A DNA stretch of 64,000 nucleotides from assembly GCA_947184155.2 (NCBI GenBank), contig CAMXCT020006749.1, forward strand, positions 199,501-263,500, in the 5' to 3' direction. Source of the stretch: Cladocopium goreaui. Its lineage: Eukaryota > Sar > Dinophyceae > Suessiales > Symbiodiniaceae. The notes under the pieces were generated by a model. The model was not told the origin of the DNA. It did not search any database and saw only the letters and a list, made by a program, of their open reading frames with translations. The translations under genes and the position numbers were made by a program. Of the stretch, positions 40,501 to 49,194 are shown piece by piece (position 1 is the first letter of the stretch; each line of letters opens with the position of its first letter).

Positions 40501-41803
40501 ATCTCAACAGGTCAAACCGCGCAATGCGGGCTGCATAAAGCAGCTTCATAAGCACACTAGCTGCATGCGGAGCTAGATTCCCACGGCTCAGCGTCTCACT
40601 GTCTTGGCCAGGACGTGAGTTGCCAGTCTCGGAGAGAGCAGGCATATCTGGATCGAAGGAATGTGCACACCAAGGACACTCAACTTTGCGTTTTCCATCG
40701 GAAGGAGCTCGATACGGGCTGCTTTTCGTTTCCTCTGGAAGGCTTGGAGTTGATACCTTTTTCAATTTTGTGTCCTTACCGATGATGTCAAGATACTTTT
40801 CCACCGATAACTTTAACAATCCTTCCATGTTATAAGTTATGGTCTTGACTTTCTTACCATTATGCAATTGCGTTTCACCTTGGGATAAAACACATCCTAA
40901 GTAAAGTCCCAAGTCGGTTTCGGGTTCAATGCGCAGAACAGTGCGCAGCATTTCCCAACCTTTGGCCAGATTTTCGGAGGGCCCAGCAAGCTTAAGGTCA
41001 TCCACATAGATTACCAACAGCAATTTGAGCTCATCATGAAAATACATAGAAGGCCATTCCTCTCCAATGGGCTTAAAACCAATTTCTTGAACTTTCTTGT
41101 CACAATGTTGTTCCCACATCGTGCCTGAATCAGGGTGTCCATACAGGGCTTTGTCGAGTCTTACGACAGGGCGACGGAACTTCCAATACTGTATCTCCGG
41201 AGGCCATGCATCAGTGGGTAACTCCACCCAACACAAAGGTCCCTTCAACTTAGCCTGGATGTAAGCCTGAATCGCATCTGCCAACTTGACGGAGTGCCCA
41301 GGAAGACATCCGTAAAAATCTGCCCATCGTGAGGCTTCGAAGGAAGCAGGGGAATTTCCCAAGTCTTGGAAGAATGCTGCCTCCCAATGCTGATTCTTCA
41401 CCTGATTTCCTAGCAGAACGCCTCTTCCCTTGAATTTTCGTCCAGGATTGTCTTCTGACAGCTGGTAATTCTTTTCCACGCATATGCCATGGACCCTGGC
41501 CATATGTACTTCCTTTTTGTTCTTCTTGGCCTCTGCAACAACATCGTCGTATTCACGAACCATTGTAAAGTCGAATACCTCTTGATCATGAAGGCCTTTC
41601 CACTCCTTGAGCATTGCCTCTTTGGCCTTTGGGTTAGACTCAATCTCAGCTCTGCCCACAGGTCGTGAAACCATTGCGTTGAAAAGTTTGCTTCCAAGGC
41701 CTTCTGAAGGTATCTTGGTTCGGTGACTTTGACTTGATGCAGAAGTACACGGCATAGTTGGGAAAGGGATGTATTCATCATCATCAGTGGCTATGTTCTT
41801 CAC
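37511..41803 (-). CDS. Retrotransposon ORF2: Copia reverse transcriptase - RNase H with long C-terminal extension
   Basis: 1430 codons in the same frame as ORF1, separated from it by one TAA at 41822-41824. There is no ATG at the opening (GTG), so readthrough or a nonsense mutation is likelier than an independent start. RVT_2-type RT: EAMLKEWKGL, then AFFQDLGNSPASFEASRWAD, RRPVVRLDKALYGHPDSG and the active site YVDD at 266-269. Copia RNase H: LFADADFAGC, STSGSHLQVQG, STPEAEIVAADTALR, FHDDNQG, ADIHTKGF. The tail (about 660-1430) is unusual: a Cys cluster DCEDCPCDPRIIC, CTNC, then at 1176-1330 FFAGPCTGGSPWNRINRW, LLELPRGCDYWKDRRM, FDGCMYGL, KKPWKIVAW and RRCDRRHDH. This series resembles a methyltransferase-like module. 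Confidence 0.9.
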   Translation of the reverse strand: MKNIATDDDEYIPFPTMPCTSASSQSHRTKIPSEGLGSKLFNAMVSRPVGRAEIESNPKAKEAMLKEWKGLHDQEVFDFTMVREYDDVVAEAKKNKKEVHMARVHGICVEKNYQLSEDNPGRKFKGRGVLLGNQVKNQHWEAAFFQDLGNSPASFEASRWADFYGCLPGHSVKLADAIQAYIQAKLKGPLCWVELPTDAWPPEIQYWKFRRPVVRLDKALYGHPDSGTMWEQHCDKKVQEIGFKPIGEEWPSMYFHDELKLLLVIYVDDLKLAGPSENLAKGWEMLRTVLRIEPETDLGLYLGCVLSQGETQLHNGKKVKTITYNMEGLLKLSVEKYLDIIGKDTKLKKVSTPSLPEETKSSPYRAPSDGKRKVECPWCAHSFDPDMPALSETGNSRPGQDSETLSRGNLAPHAASVLMKLLYAARIARFDLLRSINALARNVTKWTKDDDARLHHLMCYVNSTLSLKMIGWVGDKIEDLSLGLFADADFAGCAQSLRSTSGSHLQVQGKFTRFPLAGGSKRQGCVSHSTPEAEIVAADTALRTLGIPALSLWKVLAKVFPQLLFHDDNQGMIGVVRSGRNPTMRHLERTHGISIASMHEHFQKDHFVLIYEITAKMAADIHTKGFKNPMAWKKACMLINLLEPQDLQSKEVLDMLQPSTDVDMTTRQVFQSKTEDIPNFPYTETPILPKEVYRKGLTSKEKLQYLPGMDPIFVVKQPVFYRPKPPGLIVPPDVLRSTWVLLNGAWTKVEHRASPPEQAIRFDKWVERACFQYHSPNKQPLIPDTVSQSVSTTSTHRVMSSKHVHAPPAHSSSLRDSCASTPRDRVQHLTDSPMLMFSVDALFLDAQTSPSQHPKSIHQCLQPATRVINTLMRLVHGGSEGEGWHSHSEKGHPQSTSTPGLCHTHPELDINDNIPFVKSTRKSQVLGKKNEDHWQWDGKETLIRIHKTPRRQNFVPQDCEDCPCDPRIICDERETEQKFKTNTRVIKDIWRFKGDNYESTNKLNEFWTGKSTFKVLANAEVIDGGKNCKVSQGVITLCTNCNDVKTIPITDVFVPYQYHVEVGKHEVDHPKVSVILWREKKNRTLEFQFSKSPCDLMTSKFAKFSLAINLIEVPQAVPCFVLLCSEERNWFTFLQNKMKDEMKFHVVPITEDDDMLSPYGISKARRCLRTKLDSMFFAGPCTGGSPWNRINRWVSEATTQLIEAKKQIFWAMWEVFASVLSELINMGSPALLELPRGCDYWKDRRMTDLVEGTVSHEHKFDGCMYGLKSQFQETPKPIKKPWKIVAWGVSFPKLHRRCDRRHDHAECAGRETRITQVYTKWIAKIIMNGINDHVIRNSPFVNVRVMKRWKPLACDEQLKAEMSRDSENVRSHPIKSVATSVCAIRELDAIDLSFERSLLHWCFSRLTSTSVHSSWHFSFSCQPLSEFDSD

Positions 41804-41821
41804 GTTCTTGACGTTAACACA

Positions 41822-44800
41822 TTAGCCATTTTTGATCATTGTCGACTCTCCTGGCGTAGCCATGGAAAACCTCGAAATCTCACCTGACAATGTGCTCCAA
41901 ACTTCACCACTCCACGATGCTTTTGGGCCACGTCCTCTCTCGACCTCCGACCATTCATCCCATTCAGTGAGATATTCCTCGTCGTCCGGGACGTCAGTAG
42001 AAGCATCGGAACATGGACTAGCATCAGCATTCCTCTTCACTTTTCGACAATCAATGTATCGTCTTCCATGTACATCGTCATCATCGACTATGTCGTACAA
42101 ATCAAGATACGTACTTGTACATGTGATAGGTAAGGTAACTTTGTTCTTCACAACTTCACCAACACCTGCATCGGATTTCTTTGACTTTGAATGAGAGTCA
42201 TCCTTCTTACTTTCATCACCACCTTCATCGTCCTTGGACTTTGGCTCGTCTTTGTCTTTCTTTGAATCTTTCTTCTCCTTCTTCGTTGCCTTCTTCTTCT
42301 TTTCTTCGACCAATCTTTTGGCTTTGTCATCGGCCTCTTTCTTCTCCAACTTCTTCTTCTCGGCTTTGAGGATGGTATTCCGGTCAGACTGAGAGAGTTT
42401 ACGCCATTCTTCAGGAGAATAGGTCCCTTTGGGACGCAATGACGTTCTGAACATTCGTCTACCGTCATCTCCAATCTTGTATGGGTAACCCTTGACGTTC
42501 AACTTGACCTTCTCACCATCGTCATTGAGGTATATCTTCCCATCTCCGGCTTTGCCCTTCTTCCAATGGTCTGGTTGGGCGTCGATCAATTCCTGGAGAG
42601 TCATCTCTTCTGGATCTTTGTCTTTGTCGAAGATATCCTCGGAGTCGTCAAGAGGCTTCTTTGAAACTTTTCCACCACTTGGTCCAGGTCCACCGTCGTC
42701 TCCGTCATCAAGCTCATCATCATCCTCATCTTGGTCATGTTCTTCGTCATCTCCATGAGGCACTTTGGAGGGATCGCCATCGAGGATTTCTCTTTCTTTC
42801 ATTCCTTCCAATGTGGTGTTCACCCTCTCATATTCTTGCTTGCACGGAAATGTCAATGGAGTGACCATCTCGACCTTTTCAGTCAAATGAGGTTTGAGAA
42901 GACGGTGTTCAGGTTTGCTAGCATCGTCACCAAGATTCTGATGTACGAATTCACTCAGAGGCCATACTTTGTATTGTCTTGACCAATGCATCCCTGGACC
43001 AATGTGATACCCTGCAAACACTCCAGGAATAGAGTCAGGCCCGAACTTATGAAGTTGTCCTGCTTCTCTGGTCTTCGGAGGCTTGTAGTTCACACGAGCA
43101 CCATAGGGAATGAGTTTGCCAGCAAATTCAGATCCATGGAGTTTGCACCAAGCGCTCAATTCATCATCGTTGGGTTCTACGTTGAGTAGATGACATACAC
43201 AAAGGATTGCTGTTCTCCAGAAACAAGGTGGTAATCCAGCTTCCAAAAGACATGTAGAAGTAGCTGTGAGGATAAATTGGTTCGTCCTTTCGGCAATTGA
43301 ATTGGTTTGAGGTCTCCCAGGCAACGAATGATCAATTGGTATCTTCATCTCATTCATAGCTTCAATGAATTGAGGAGCATGATCAGAGTAGGCCTGTCTG
43401 ACCTTCTTGGCGCCGATGAACTGTTTCACTGCTCTGACTACATCGTCTTTGGTCATTCTGTCAGATGGATAAGCACCTATGATCCCTGTAAAACAGTCTC
43501 TGACAACCAACACTTCCTTCTCGAGGACCAACACGTCATCATGGACTTTGGATGTGTCCACCGCATCAAAGGTAATGAGGTCGCCAAACTTCTTGAGTTC
43601 CCTCTTGTATGCACCACGACGAGTCTTGAAGTGCTTCATCTTTGCTCGAATGCATGAGTCGCAATATGGATTCTTGTATCTGTGGGTCAACTTGTGATTC
43701 AGGCTGTTAGCTTCTCTCTTGAGTGTTCCTCTTTTGGCTACCCTGGATTCACCTTCGACAACATCGATCTCGATGTCATCTTCATCACCTTCAGCGGCAT
43801 CTTCAGGAGCACCATGACCATCATCCTCGAAGTCAGTCTCGTCCCCAGGAAGATCGTCAAGCGGGGTTCCTGGTTCGTACTCGCCGCCCTCAGGTGGTTC
43901 TTCTTCTTCTTCTCCAGGAGTTGCCAAATGTTTCTGTCGGTTCATTGCTCTTCTCTTCTTCTTCACCTTGAGTTTCTTGACATATCGGGAACAATTGTGG
44001 CCCTCAATCGATGTCTCAAGACCACTTTCTCCATCGAGATGTACTCTTCGTGAGGGTTGACCAACATCATCAATGTCGTTGAAATTGTTGAATCCGACTT
44101 GAGAATGTGTCAATAGGTCATGGATCTTTGATGCATGATGGCATTCATGAGGAGTGCATTCGTATGTTCCAAGATCAACGTAGGGGATGTTGTCATGGAT
44201 TGTCAGATCGATGCGTTCTCCATTCTTCGTAATCATGAAAGGCATTTGACCAGATGGCCATACAAAGGAGTATCCTTCTTCCATGCATCGTTTCCCAAGA
44301 GACATCACGGACGGAGTGTCGTCCAGCACATAAGCATGAGAGGTCACATCAAAGGTTCCCAGGTCAATCTCCGCTTCCGTTTGAGTAGCAGTTGAACCGT
44401 TGGCGGTGTGGAACATGATAGGATCACAAGTTCGTTGCTTCAGGCTCATCCTTTCGGCTTTCCTTGCAGAAATCAGATCGTGTCCGCTACCAGAATCCAG
44501 AATGAATCTGCGATCTTTGGCTTGTACTGGAAGTGAAATGCACATTATATTCTTGGACTTCATGAGGGAGTTTCCGATTTCGTGCTCAACAAGCTCCTCA
44601 ATAAAAGTCAAGTCATCACGATCATTGTCCAGTTTGATCAACATGTCGAACTTGGGGCCAATAATGATTCTAACTTCATCAACAAAACGATGGAGTCCAC
44701 ATCTGTCCATGATGATAGCTTTGGCCCGTGCCCGGATTGAACCGAGGGCGTTGTCGGATTTGGACTGATCGTCGGTCAGATCATCGACCTTCCAGAAGAC

Positions 44801-47800
44801 ATACGGCTTGTTGGGGTCACGATACATACGCTTGGGTAATCCCTCCAGGTAGTTTTCAATAGCGATCTCGTGCACTTCAGGTTCCAGTTCAAAAGAGATC
44901 CTGCGATCATCAGAAGACTTCTTTGCGCTGGCTATCCTCGGTGAGGTATAATCCATAGAATCTTCATTGTCGCTATCAAAGAAGGAGTCAATGGTAATGG
45001 GAGTTGCTTTCTTCTTTGGTGTCTTCTTGCTGGCTCTTTCTGAAGATGCTGAAGGCGATTGATCTGCATGTAGGAATTTACATTTGCTTCCGAACGTGCA
45101 GGTACCCTTTTGCCAATTCCAACATATCTTCTTCTTGGGTCCAGCTGAAGATGAACTTCCTCTACCTTTCCCTCTTGATGAATCTCGACTTCCGCTTCTG
45201 CCTTTCTTACCTTTCATCTTGGCATCATAGACCTTCTGAGAATGACTGTAAAGACATTTGTCACCTTTGTTGCATCCTCCTTTATTGAAGAAGTAGTTAC
45301 AGAAAATCTTCTTCTTGTCAACGGGTGAAGATGATCTTCCCTTCCCACCTTTGCCTTTCTTGTTGTTCTTGTCGGCATGAGATTTCGGAGAAGGTGTAGG
45401 AAGTACTGATGCAGCTTCACTCTTCGCTTTCGCCTTAGGCCGTTTGGGAGGATCACCTGTAGACGATGCAGCTGCTTCATTCTCCTTCTTGGTCTTGACG
45501 GGAGCGGCAGGCATGTCTGCATCTTCTAAGGCAGGTGTCGTCTTGTTAGAGGACAATGACAGTTTCACTGCACGTTCTCTATCCTTCAACAGTCGTTCTT
45601 GCTTTCCACGTGCTATGTATCCTTTGATCATACCAGTTAGGTAAGCATAGGTCTTCTCAGGATGCCCTTCATCAAAGGTTTTGTATCGGTTGATATCGAA
45701 GGCCATAAGCTTTGAATGTTCAATCTTCCGGAACAGTGTGTCACGCAGGGAATTGTTGGAAGGCAGATCATCATGTTTCATATTGTATACGATGTCAAGC
45801 CACTTGTTGTAGAAGGCCTCAAGTTGGTCATCTCCATAGTAGTTGAACATATACAAATGATGGGCATTGTAGAGAACTTCGGTGTGGTCAGGTGATTTGA
45901 AGCTAATCAGTATCATTGCAAATAGTTCTCGTCCCTTGATGAAGTCCCCACTTCTCCCATACAATTGGTTCTTCATGGACATGTCATACTTCACTTGCAT
46001 GGACTTGTCCCCAGCATTGTCAATGACTTTCCTCAAGGCATTGGAGAGCTTGGCATCAATGGATTGGAATCTCACATCGGGTGCTTTGGCCAGAGTTTCC
46101 AAGTCAGGTTGATCTGCAAGACACGGAGCTAGCCATGCTTTCCAATCTTCATAGTTTCGATCTCCACTTGCAACACAAACTTCATGAACGACACTTCCCT
46201 TCCAGGATGAAAGTTCAGTGGTCTTAGGCCAGGGTTGGAGGCTGATCTTTTCGGCTTCTCTTAGAGATACGGATGACTTGGATCTATCCCTTTCAAGGTT
46301 CTCCAACTCCTTGACATTGGTGTTGTACTCGTTCCTGAGCTTTTCGAAAGCTTCAGCTTCTGCTCGGTATTCCTGCTCTTCATCATTGGCACGATCTTCA
46401 GCTTGAGAGAAATTGTTCTTGTAATAATCTTTCCGATTTTCCATCTTCTTCAACTCATCTTGAAGATTTCGAATTTCGGCGTTCCTCTCCTGCTTCTTTT
46501 CGTCCAACTCTGCTTTCAGTTTGGCACACTTCTCTTCACATTCATTCCGAGGCATAGCATTACTGGGGTACCCATGTAATGTAGTCGGTCTATTCTTTGA
46601 TGAAGAAGAATGAGCTTGATTTTCCAACTTCAGGGCAGCAATAGTGCTCGACATCTCTTCTACCTCAGCGAAACGCTCATTGGCCAATTGATGCATCTCA
46701 GTCAAGTGGCTTTCAGGAATGGAATAGTCAGTCGCACCTTTGATCACGAGTCTTCTGTCGTTCAACATCTTGATGGACTTACCTGCATCCCTGTGAGCAC
46801 GCTCAAGAGAATCCTTTTGGGCTTCAAGTTCAGTATGAAGGCGAGCAATAGCCGTGTCCCTGTCATTGATTTCATTGTGCAAACTGTCGAACAAGTTACT
46901 CGTCACATTCGGATTGTTGCTCATGTGATCGATCTTGTTCAGAGCATCTTGATATTTCTTACCAGTTTCATCGAAGTTTCGCTGGAAGACTTTGAGCAGG
47001 TCCTCAGTGTCAATGAGTTCAGTTCTGTTCTGCAAGTACAACTTGTCAACTTCAGCCTTGGATTCCTTCAAGCTGTCACGCTCACGCACGGCTTGCATAT
47101 ACATCTCGTATAGAGGTCCTTCATGCGGTGATCTGCTTGGTGAAGATCTTCTGGCTTGTTGACAGGAAAGTTCATGATACTGATTCTTCGATTCAGTCAG
47201 TTGTTGTTGCATTCGATCTAAAAGACTTTGTCTCATGTGTAGTTCAGAACGTAGTCCCATTATCCTCATGTCCCGCATGCCGCCTGATTCAGCTAGAGAT
47301 TCTTCAGAAACCCTGTTCTCAGAAATCGCTAGTCGAGATTGTAGGTTCTCATTTTGAATCATCTGCAAGCGAAGTTGTGATTCTTCCAAAGCTAAATGAT
47401 GTTCACATTCTGCATAACGGTCATGTTCAGATCTTATGTTACTACGGAACTCCTTCATGATCTCGTCCCTCTTCATGTCAGCAGCATCGAGCTCAGTTTC
47501 CAGTCGTCTAACGTTCATGGCCATGGTGTGCTTCATTGTCTGGTTTTGATTGGCAACCTCGAGCATCTCGATCTGTAAAGCACATGTTTGGTCATTAGCG
47601 TAGCCGACCGCTAGAGCTTCTTGCTTGGCATTCATCTCTGCGTTTTCCAGTTCCAGTCTGAGTTGATTGATGTGAGCATTCGCATCAGCGCCCACATGTA
47701 CCATGATTGCGCTCGCTTGTCCCATTTGTTCATCGAATTCCGAACGTAGTCGTGAATATTTGAATTCCAAATGAGATGCAGCTTCATTCGACATAGTCTG

Positions 47801-48433
47801 ATACCTTTCCAACTCTTCGATCCTGTAGGTCGCACCTTCGTCTTCTTGTTGTGCAGCCTGTAACTCGAAGTTCAGCATCTGGAGTTGTTCGGTCATCGAC
47901 ATCATCTCTTGATGAGTGGTGCTTTCCAGGAAATTAAATTGTTGATAGGCATATGCTGTCGTCTCGGTCAATCTTGCCTGAAGTACGGATTCTTCTTCAG
48001 TGGCCTTTTCCAGTGATGTTTTGTATTCAGCTAATTCGCTCTGATAGGCAGTGAAGATGTCGCTACCACTTGACGGGGCGTTCACTTGCTGATAAGATCC
48101 TGTCCCTGATGGAGTAGCGTCCTGAATCGGTGAAGGCGGATTCGACGACGTAGTCTTTGCCTTAGTCCTTGGAGTCATCGGAGGCGACAATTGTCGTGCA
48201 GATGATCTTCTCTTTCCAGGTGTGCTGTCCCTATCTTCAATTGCTTGCATTGTCGAAATTTGTCTCCCTCTAGGAGCAACCAGAGGTCGCCTGGGTAGGC
48301 TTGTTCTCAATTCTGAGGCATCGCTTCCACCAGTGTCGATACTCTGTGAAGAATTTGACTGCGTGCCGGCAGCTGGTGCAACGGCATGTCCAGAGGAAGA
48401 AAATGCATTATCGCTGCTATCCTGTTCAGTCAT
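41822..48433 (-). CDS. Retrotransposon ORF1: gag - protease - integrase
   Basis: 2203 codons from ATG 48433, 58 bp inside the 5' LTR. About 130-760 is predicted coiled coil. A gag-like helical region (ELFAMILISFKSPDHTEVLY, DQLEAFYNKWLDIVYNM) follows to about 950. Two CCCH fingers come next: CNYFFNKGGCNKGDKCLYSH near 1046 and CWNWQKGTCTFGSKCKFLH near 1102, where most retroelements have CCHC knuckles. The protease motif is ILDSGSGHDL near 1312. Integrase: HKLTHRYKNPYCDSC, ITFDAVD (about 1622), YSDHAPQF (about 1683), NSIAERTNQ (about 1715), giving D..D-x30-E, a little shorter than D-x35-E. The last 300 residues are acidic and Lys-rich. Roles: particle formation, polyprotein cleavage and cDNA integration. 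Confidence 0.9.
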   Translation of the reverse strand: MTEQDSSDNAFSSSGHAVAPAAGTQSNSSQSIDTGGSDASELRTSLPRRPLVAPRGRQISTMQAIEDRDSTPGKRRSSARQLSPPMTPRTKAKTTSSNPPSPIQDATPSGTGSYQQVNAPSSGSDIFTAYQSELAEYKTSLEKATEEESVLQARLTETTAYAYQQFNFLESTTHQEMMSMTEQLQMLNFELQAAQQEDEGATYRIEELERYQTMSNEAASHLEFKYSRLRSEFDEQMGQASAIMVHVGADANAHINQLRLELENAEMNAKQEALAVGYANDQTCALQIEMLEVANQNQTMKHTMAMNVRRLETELDAADMKRDEIMKEFRSNIRSEHDRYAECEHHLALEESQLRLQMIQNENLQSRLAISENRVSEESLAESGGMRDMRIMGLRSELHMRQSLLDRMQQQLTESKNQYHELSCQQARRSSPSRSPHEGPLYEMYMQAVRERDSLKESKAEVDKLYLQNRTELIDTEDLLKVFQRNFDETGKKYQDALNKIDHMSNNPNVTSNLFDSLHNEINDRDTAIARLHTELEAQKDSLERAHRDAGKSIKMLNDRRLVIKGATDYSIPESHLTEMHQLANERFAEVEEMSSTIAALKLENQAHSSSSKNRPTTLHGYPSNAMPRNECEEKCAKLKAELDEKKQERNAEIRNLQDELKKMENRKDYYKNNFSQAEDRANDEEQEYRAEAEAFEKLRNEYNTNVKELENLERDRSKSSVSLREAEKISLQPWPKTTELSSWKGSVVHEVCVASGDRNYEDWKAWLAPCLADQPDLETLAKAPDVRFQSIDAKLSNALRKVIDNAGDKSMQVKYDMSMKNQLYGRSGDFIKGRELFAMILISFKSPDHTEVLYNAHHLYMFNYYGDDQLEAFYNKWLDIVYNMKHDDLPSNNSLRDTLFRKIEHSKLMAFDINRYKTFDEGHPEKTYAYLTGMIKGYIARGKQERLLKDRERAVKLSLSSNKTTPALEDADMPAAPVKTKKENEAAASSTGDPPKRPKAKAKSEAASVLPTPSPKSHADKNNKKGKGGKGRSSSPVDKKKIFCNYFFNKGGCNKGDKCLYSHSQKVYDAKMKGKKGRSGSRDSSRGKGRGSSSSAGPKKKICWNWQKGTCTFGSKCKFLHADQSPSASSERASKKTPKKKATPITIDSFFDSDNEDSMDYTSPRIASAKKSSDDRRISFELEPEVHEIAIENYLEGLPKRMYRDPNKPYVFWKVDDLTDDQSKSDNALGSIRARAKAIIMDRCGLHRFVDEVRIIIGPKFDMLIKLDNDRDDLTFIEELVEHEIGNSLMKSKNIMCISLPVQAKDRRFILDSGSGHDLISARKAERMSLKQRTCDPIMFHTANGSTATQTEAEIDLGTFDVTSHAYVLDDTPSVMSLGKRCMEEGYSFVWPSGQMPFMITKNGERIDLTIHDNIPYVDLGTYECTPHECHHASKIHDLLTHSQVGFNNFNDIDDVGQPSRRVHLDGESGLETSIEGHNCSRYVKKLKVKKKRRAMNRQKHLATPGEEEEEPPEGGEYEPGTPLDDLPGDETDFEDDGHGAPEDAAEGDEDDIEIDVVEGESRVAKRGTLKREANSLNHKLTHRYKNPYCDSCIRAKMKHFKTRRGAYKRELKKFGDLITFDAVDTSKVHDDVLVLEKEVLVVRDCFTGIIGAYPSDRMTKDDVVRAVKQFIGAKKVRQAYSDHAPQFIEAMNEMKIPIDHSLPGRPQTNSIAERTNQFILTATSTCLLEAGLPPCFWRTAILCVCHLLNVEPNDDELSAWCKLHGSEFAGKLIPYGARVNYKPPKTREAGQLHKFGPDSIPGVFAGYHIGPGMHWSRQYKVWPLSEFVHQNLGDDASKPEHRLLKPHLTEKVEMVTPLTFPCKQEYERVNTTLEGMKEREILDGDPSKVPHGDDEEHDQDEDDDELDDGDDGGPGPSGGKVSKKPLDDSEDIFDKDKDPEEMTLQELIDAQPDHWKKGKAGDGKIYLNDDGEKVKLNVKGYPYKIGDDGRRMFRTSLRPKGTYSPEEWRKLSQSDRNTILKAEKKKLEKKEADDKAKRLVEEKKKKATKKEKKDSKKDKDEPKSKDDEGGDESKKDDSHSKSKKSDAGVGEVVKNKVTLPITCTSTYLDLYDIVDDDDVHGRRYIDCRKVKRNADASPCSDASTDVPDDEEYLTEWDEWSEVERGRGPKASWSGEVWSTLSGEISRFSMATPGESTMIKNG

Positions 48434-48491
48434 CTGTAAGGCCCGCGGCTACCCGCTCGTAGGCTCCGTAGGAGTCCTACGGCTGATAACC
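48434..48491 (-). promoter_or_regulatory. Leader with candidate primer-binding site and hairpin
   Basis: Just inside the 5' LTR the coding strand reads GGTTATCAGCC, close to the TGGTATCAGAGC primer site (initiator tRNA-Met) common in Copia elements but with one extra T. A perfect dyad CCGTAGGA/TCCTACGG lies at 48466-48482. Confidence 0.45.
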
Positions 48492-48721
48492 TGCGAATCG
48501 GAGATTGCCTGTCCGATTATGTCCTGGTACTTGGTTTTGAAGTAAGTGCTTCGGTGATGACTTCACTCGGATGGCGGCTTCCGCATGGCAGTTCTTTGTT
48601 CTGGTGCTGCAGTGGGTCTTGAGCCAAAGAGGCCAGTTTGATATACCCCTTTGGCATTGGATCCTAGAGTGTCGAATTATATGTGAATGTACAATGGTAC
48701 GTAGCCTACACTCTATTCGCA
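48492..48721 (-). repeat. 5' LTR
   Basis: Partner of 29329-29558. In coding direction it starts TGCGAATAGAGTGTAGGC and ends CGATTCGCA. Transcription should start within it; no clear TATA box was seen apart from AT-rich words. Confidence 0.95.
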
Positions 48722-49077
48722 TATATGTATATGTATATTTATATGTATATATATATATGTACATATATCTACCTTTTCGCCTGGATCTTCTTTCTTCTGA
48801 GACTTTCTCTTTTCTGATTTTCTTTCTTCTTCTCTTCTCTTCTCTGACTCTTCCCACCTCTGCTTTTCATTTGTCCATATTGTCGGAAGTTTGACTTCTA
48901 AACTTCCTTCGAACATATATATATATACATATCATACATATAAATACATATCATACATATACATATATACATATCATACATATACATACATATCATACAT
49001 ATACATACATACATGCATATACGTACATATACATACATATCATACATGTGCCTATAAAGTTTAAATGCTCCATAGCC
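48722..49077. repeat. AT microsatellites and pyrimidine tract, right insertion flank
   Basis: TATATGTATATG words, a CTTCTTTCTTCT tract (48780-48870), then repeats of CATACATATACATA up to about 49050. No gene seen. Confidence 0.8.
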
Positions 49078-49194
49078 TTAGGTGCGGGTGTCTTCAACAT
49101 GCACTGGGTTTTCCCCAGCCTCCTTTGTAGATTCGAGTCCCTGGCGCAATCTCTTCAGCCCCCATGAGGTCGGAGAAGCCATGTACCAGGAGAC
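49078..49194 (-). CDS. C-terminal exon
   Basis: Thirty-nine codons after TGAAG|: VSWYMASPTSWGLKRLRQGL, then ESTKEAGENPVHVEDTRT and TAA. Natural composition in one frame only. Confidence 0.5.
   Translation of the reverse strand, partial: VSWYMASPTSWGLKRLRQGLESTKEAGENPVHVEDTRT

Larger units (their letters stand above)
29329..48721 (-). mobile_element. 19.4-kb Copia-type LTR retrotransposon with extra ORFs
   Basis: Bounded by 230-bp LTRs (29329-29558 and 48492-48721) that differ at one visible base (29527 C, 48690 T). In coding direction each LTR starts TGCGAAT and ends ATTCGCA, the TG..CA form. A possible 5-bp target duplication TATAT flanks it. Order in coding direction: LTR, tRNA-Met-like primer site, gag-protease-integrase ORF, RT-RNase H ORF, three extra ORFs, G-run polypurine site, LTR. 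Integrase before RT is the Copia order. Typical Copia elements are about 5 kb. The excess comes from a long coiled-coil gag, a 770-residue tail on RT and about 7.3 kb of extra coding sequence with a Tpt1/KptA-like domain. Near-identical LTRs indicate recent movement. Confidence 0.9.
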
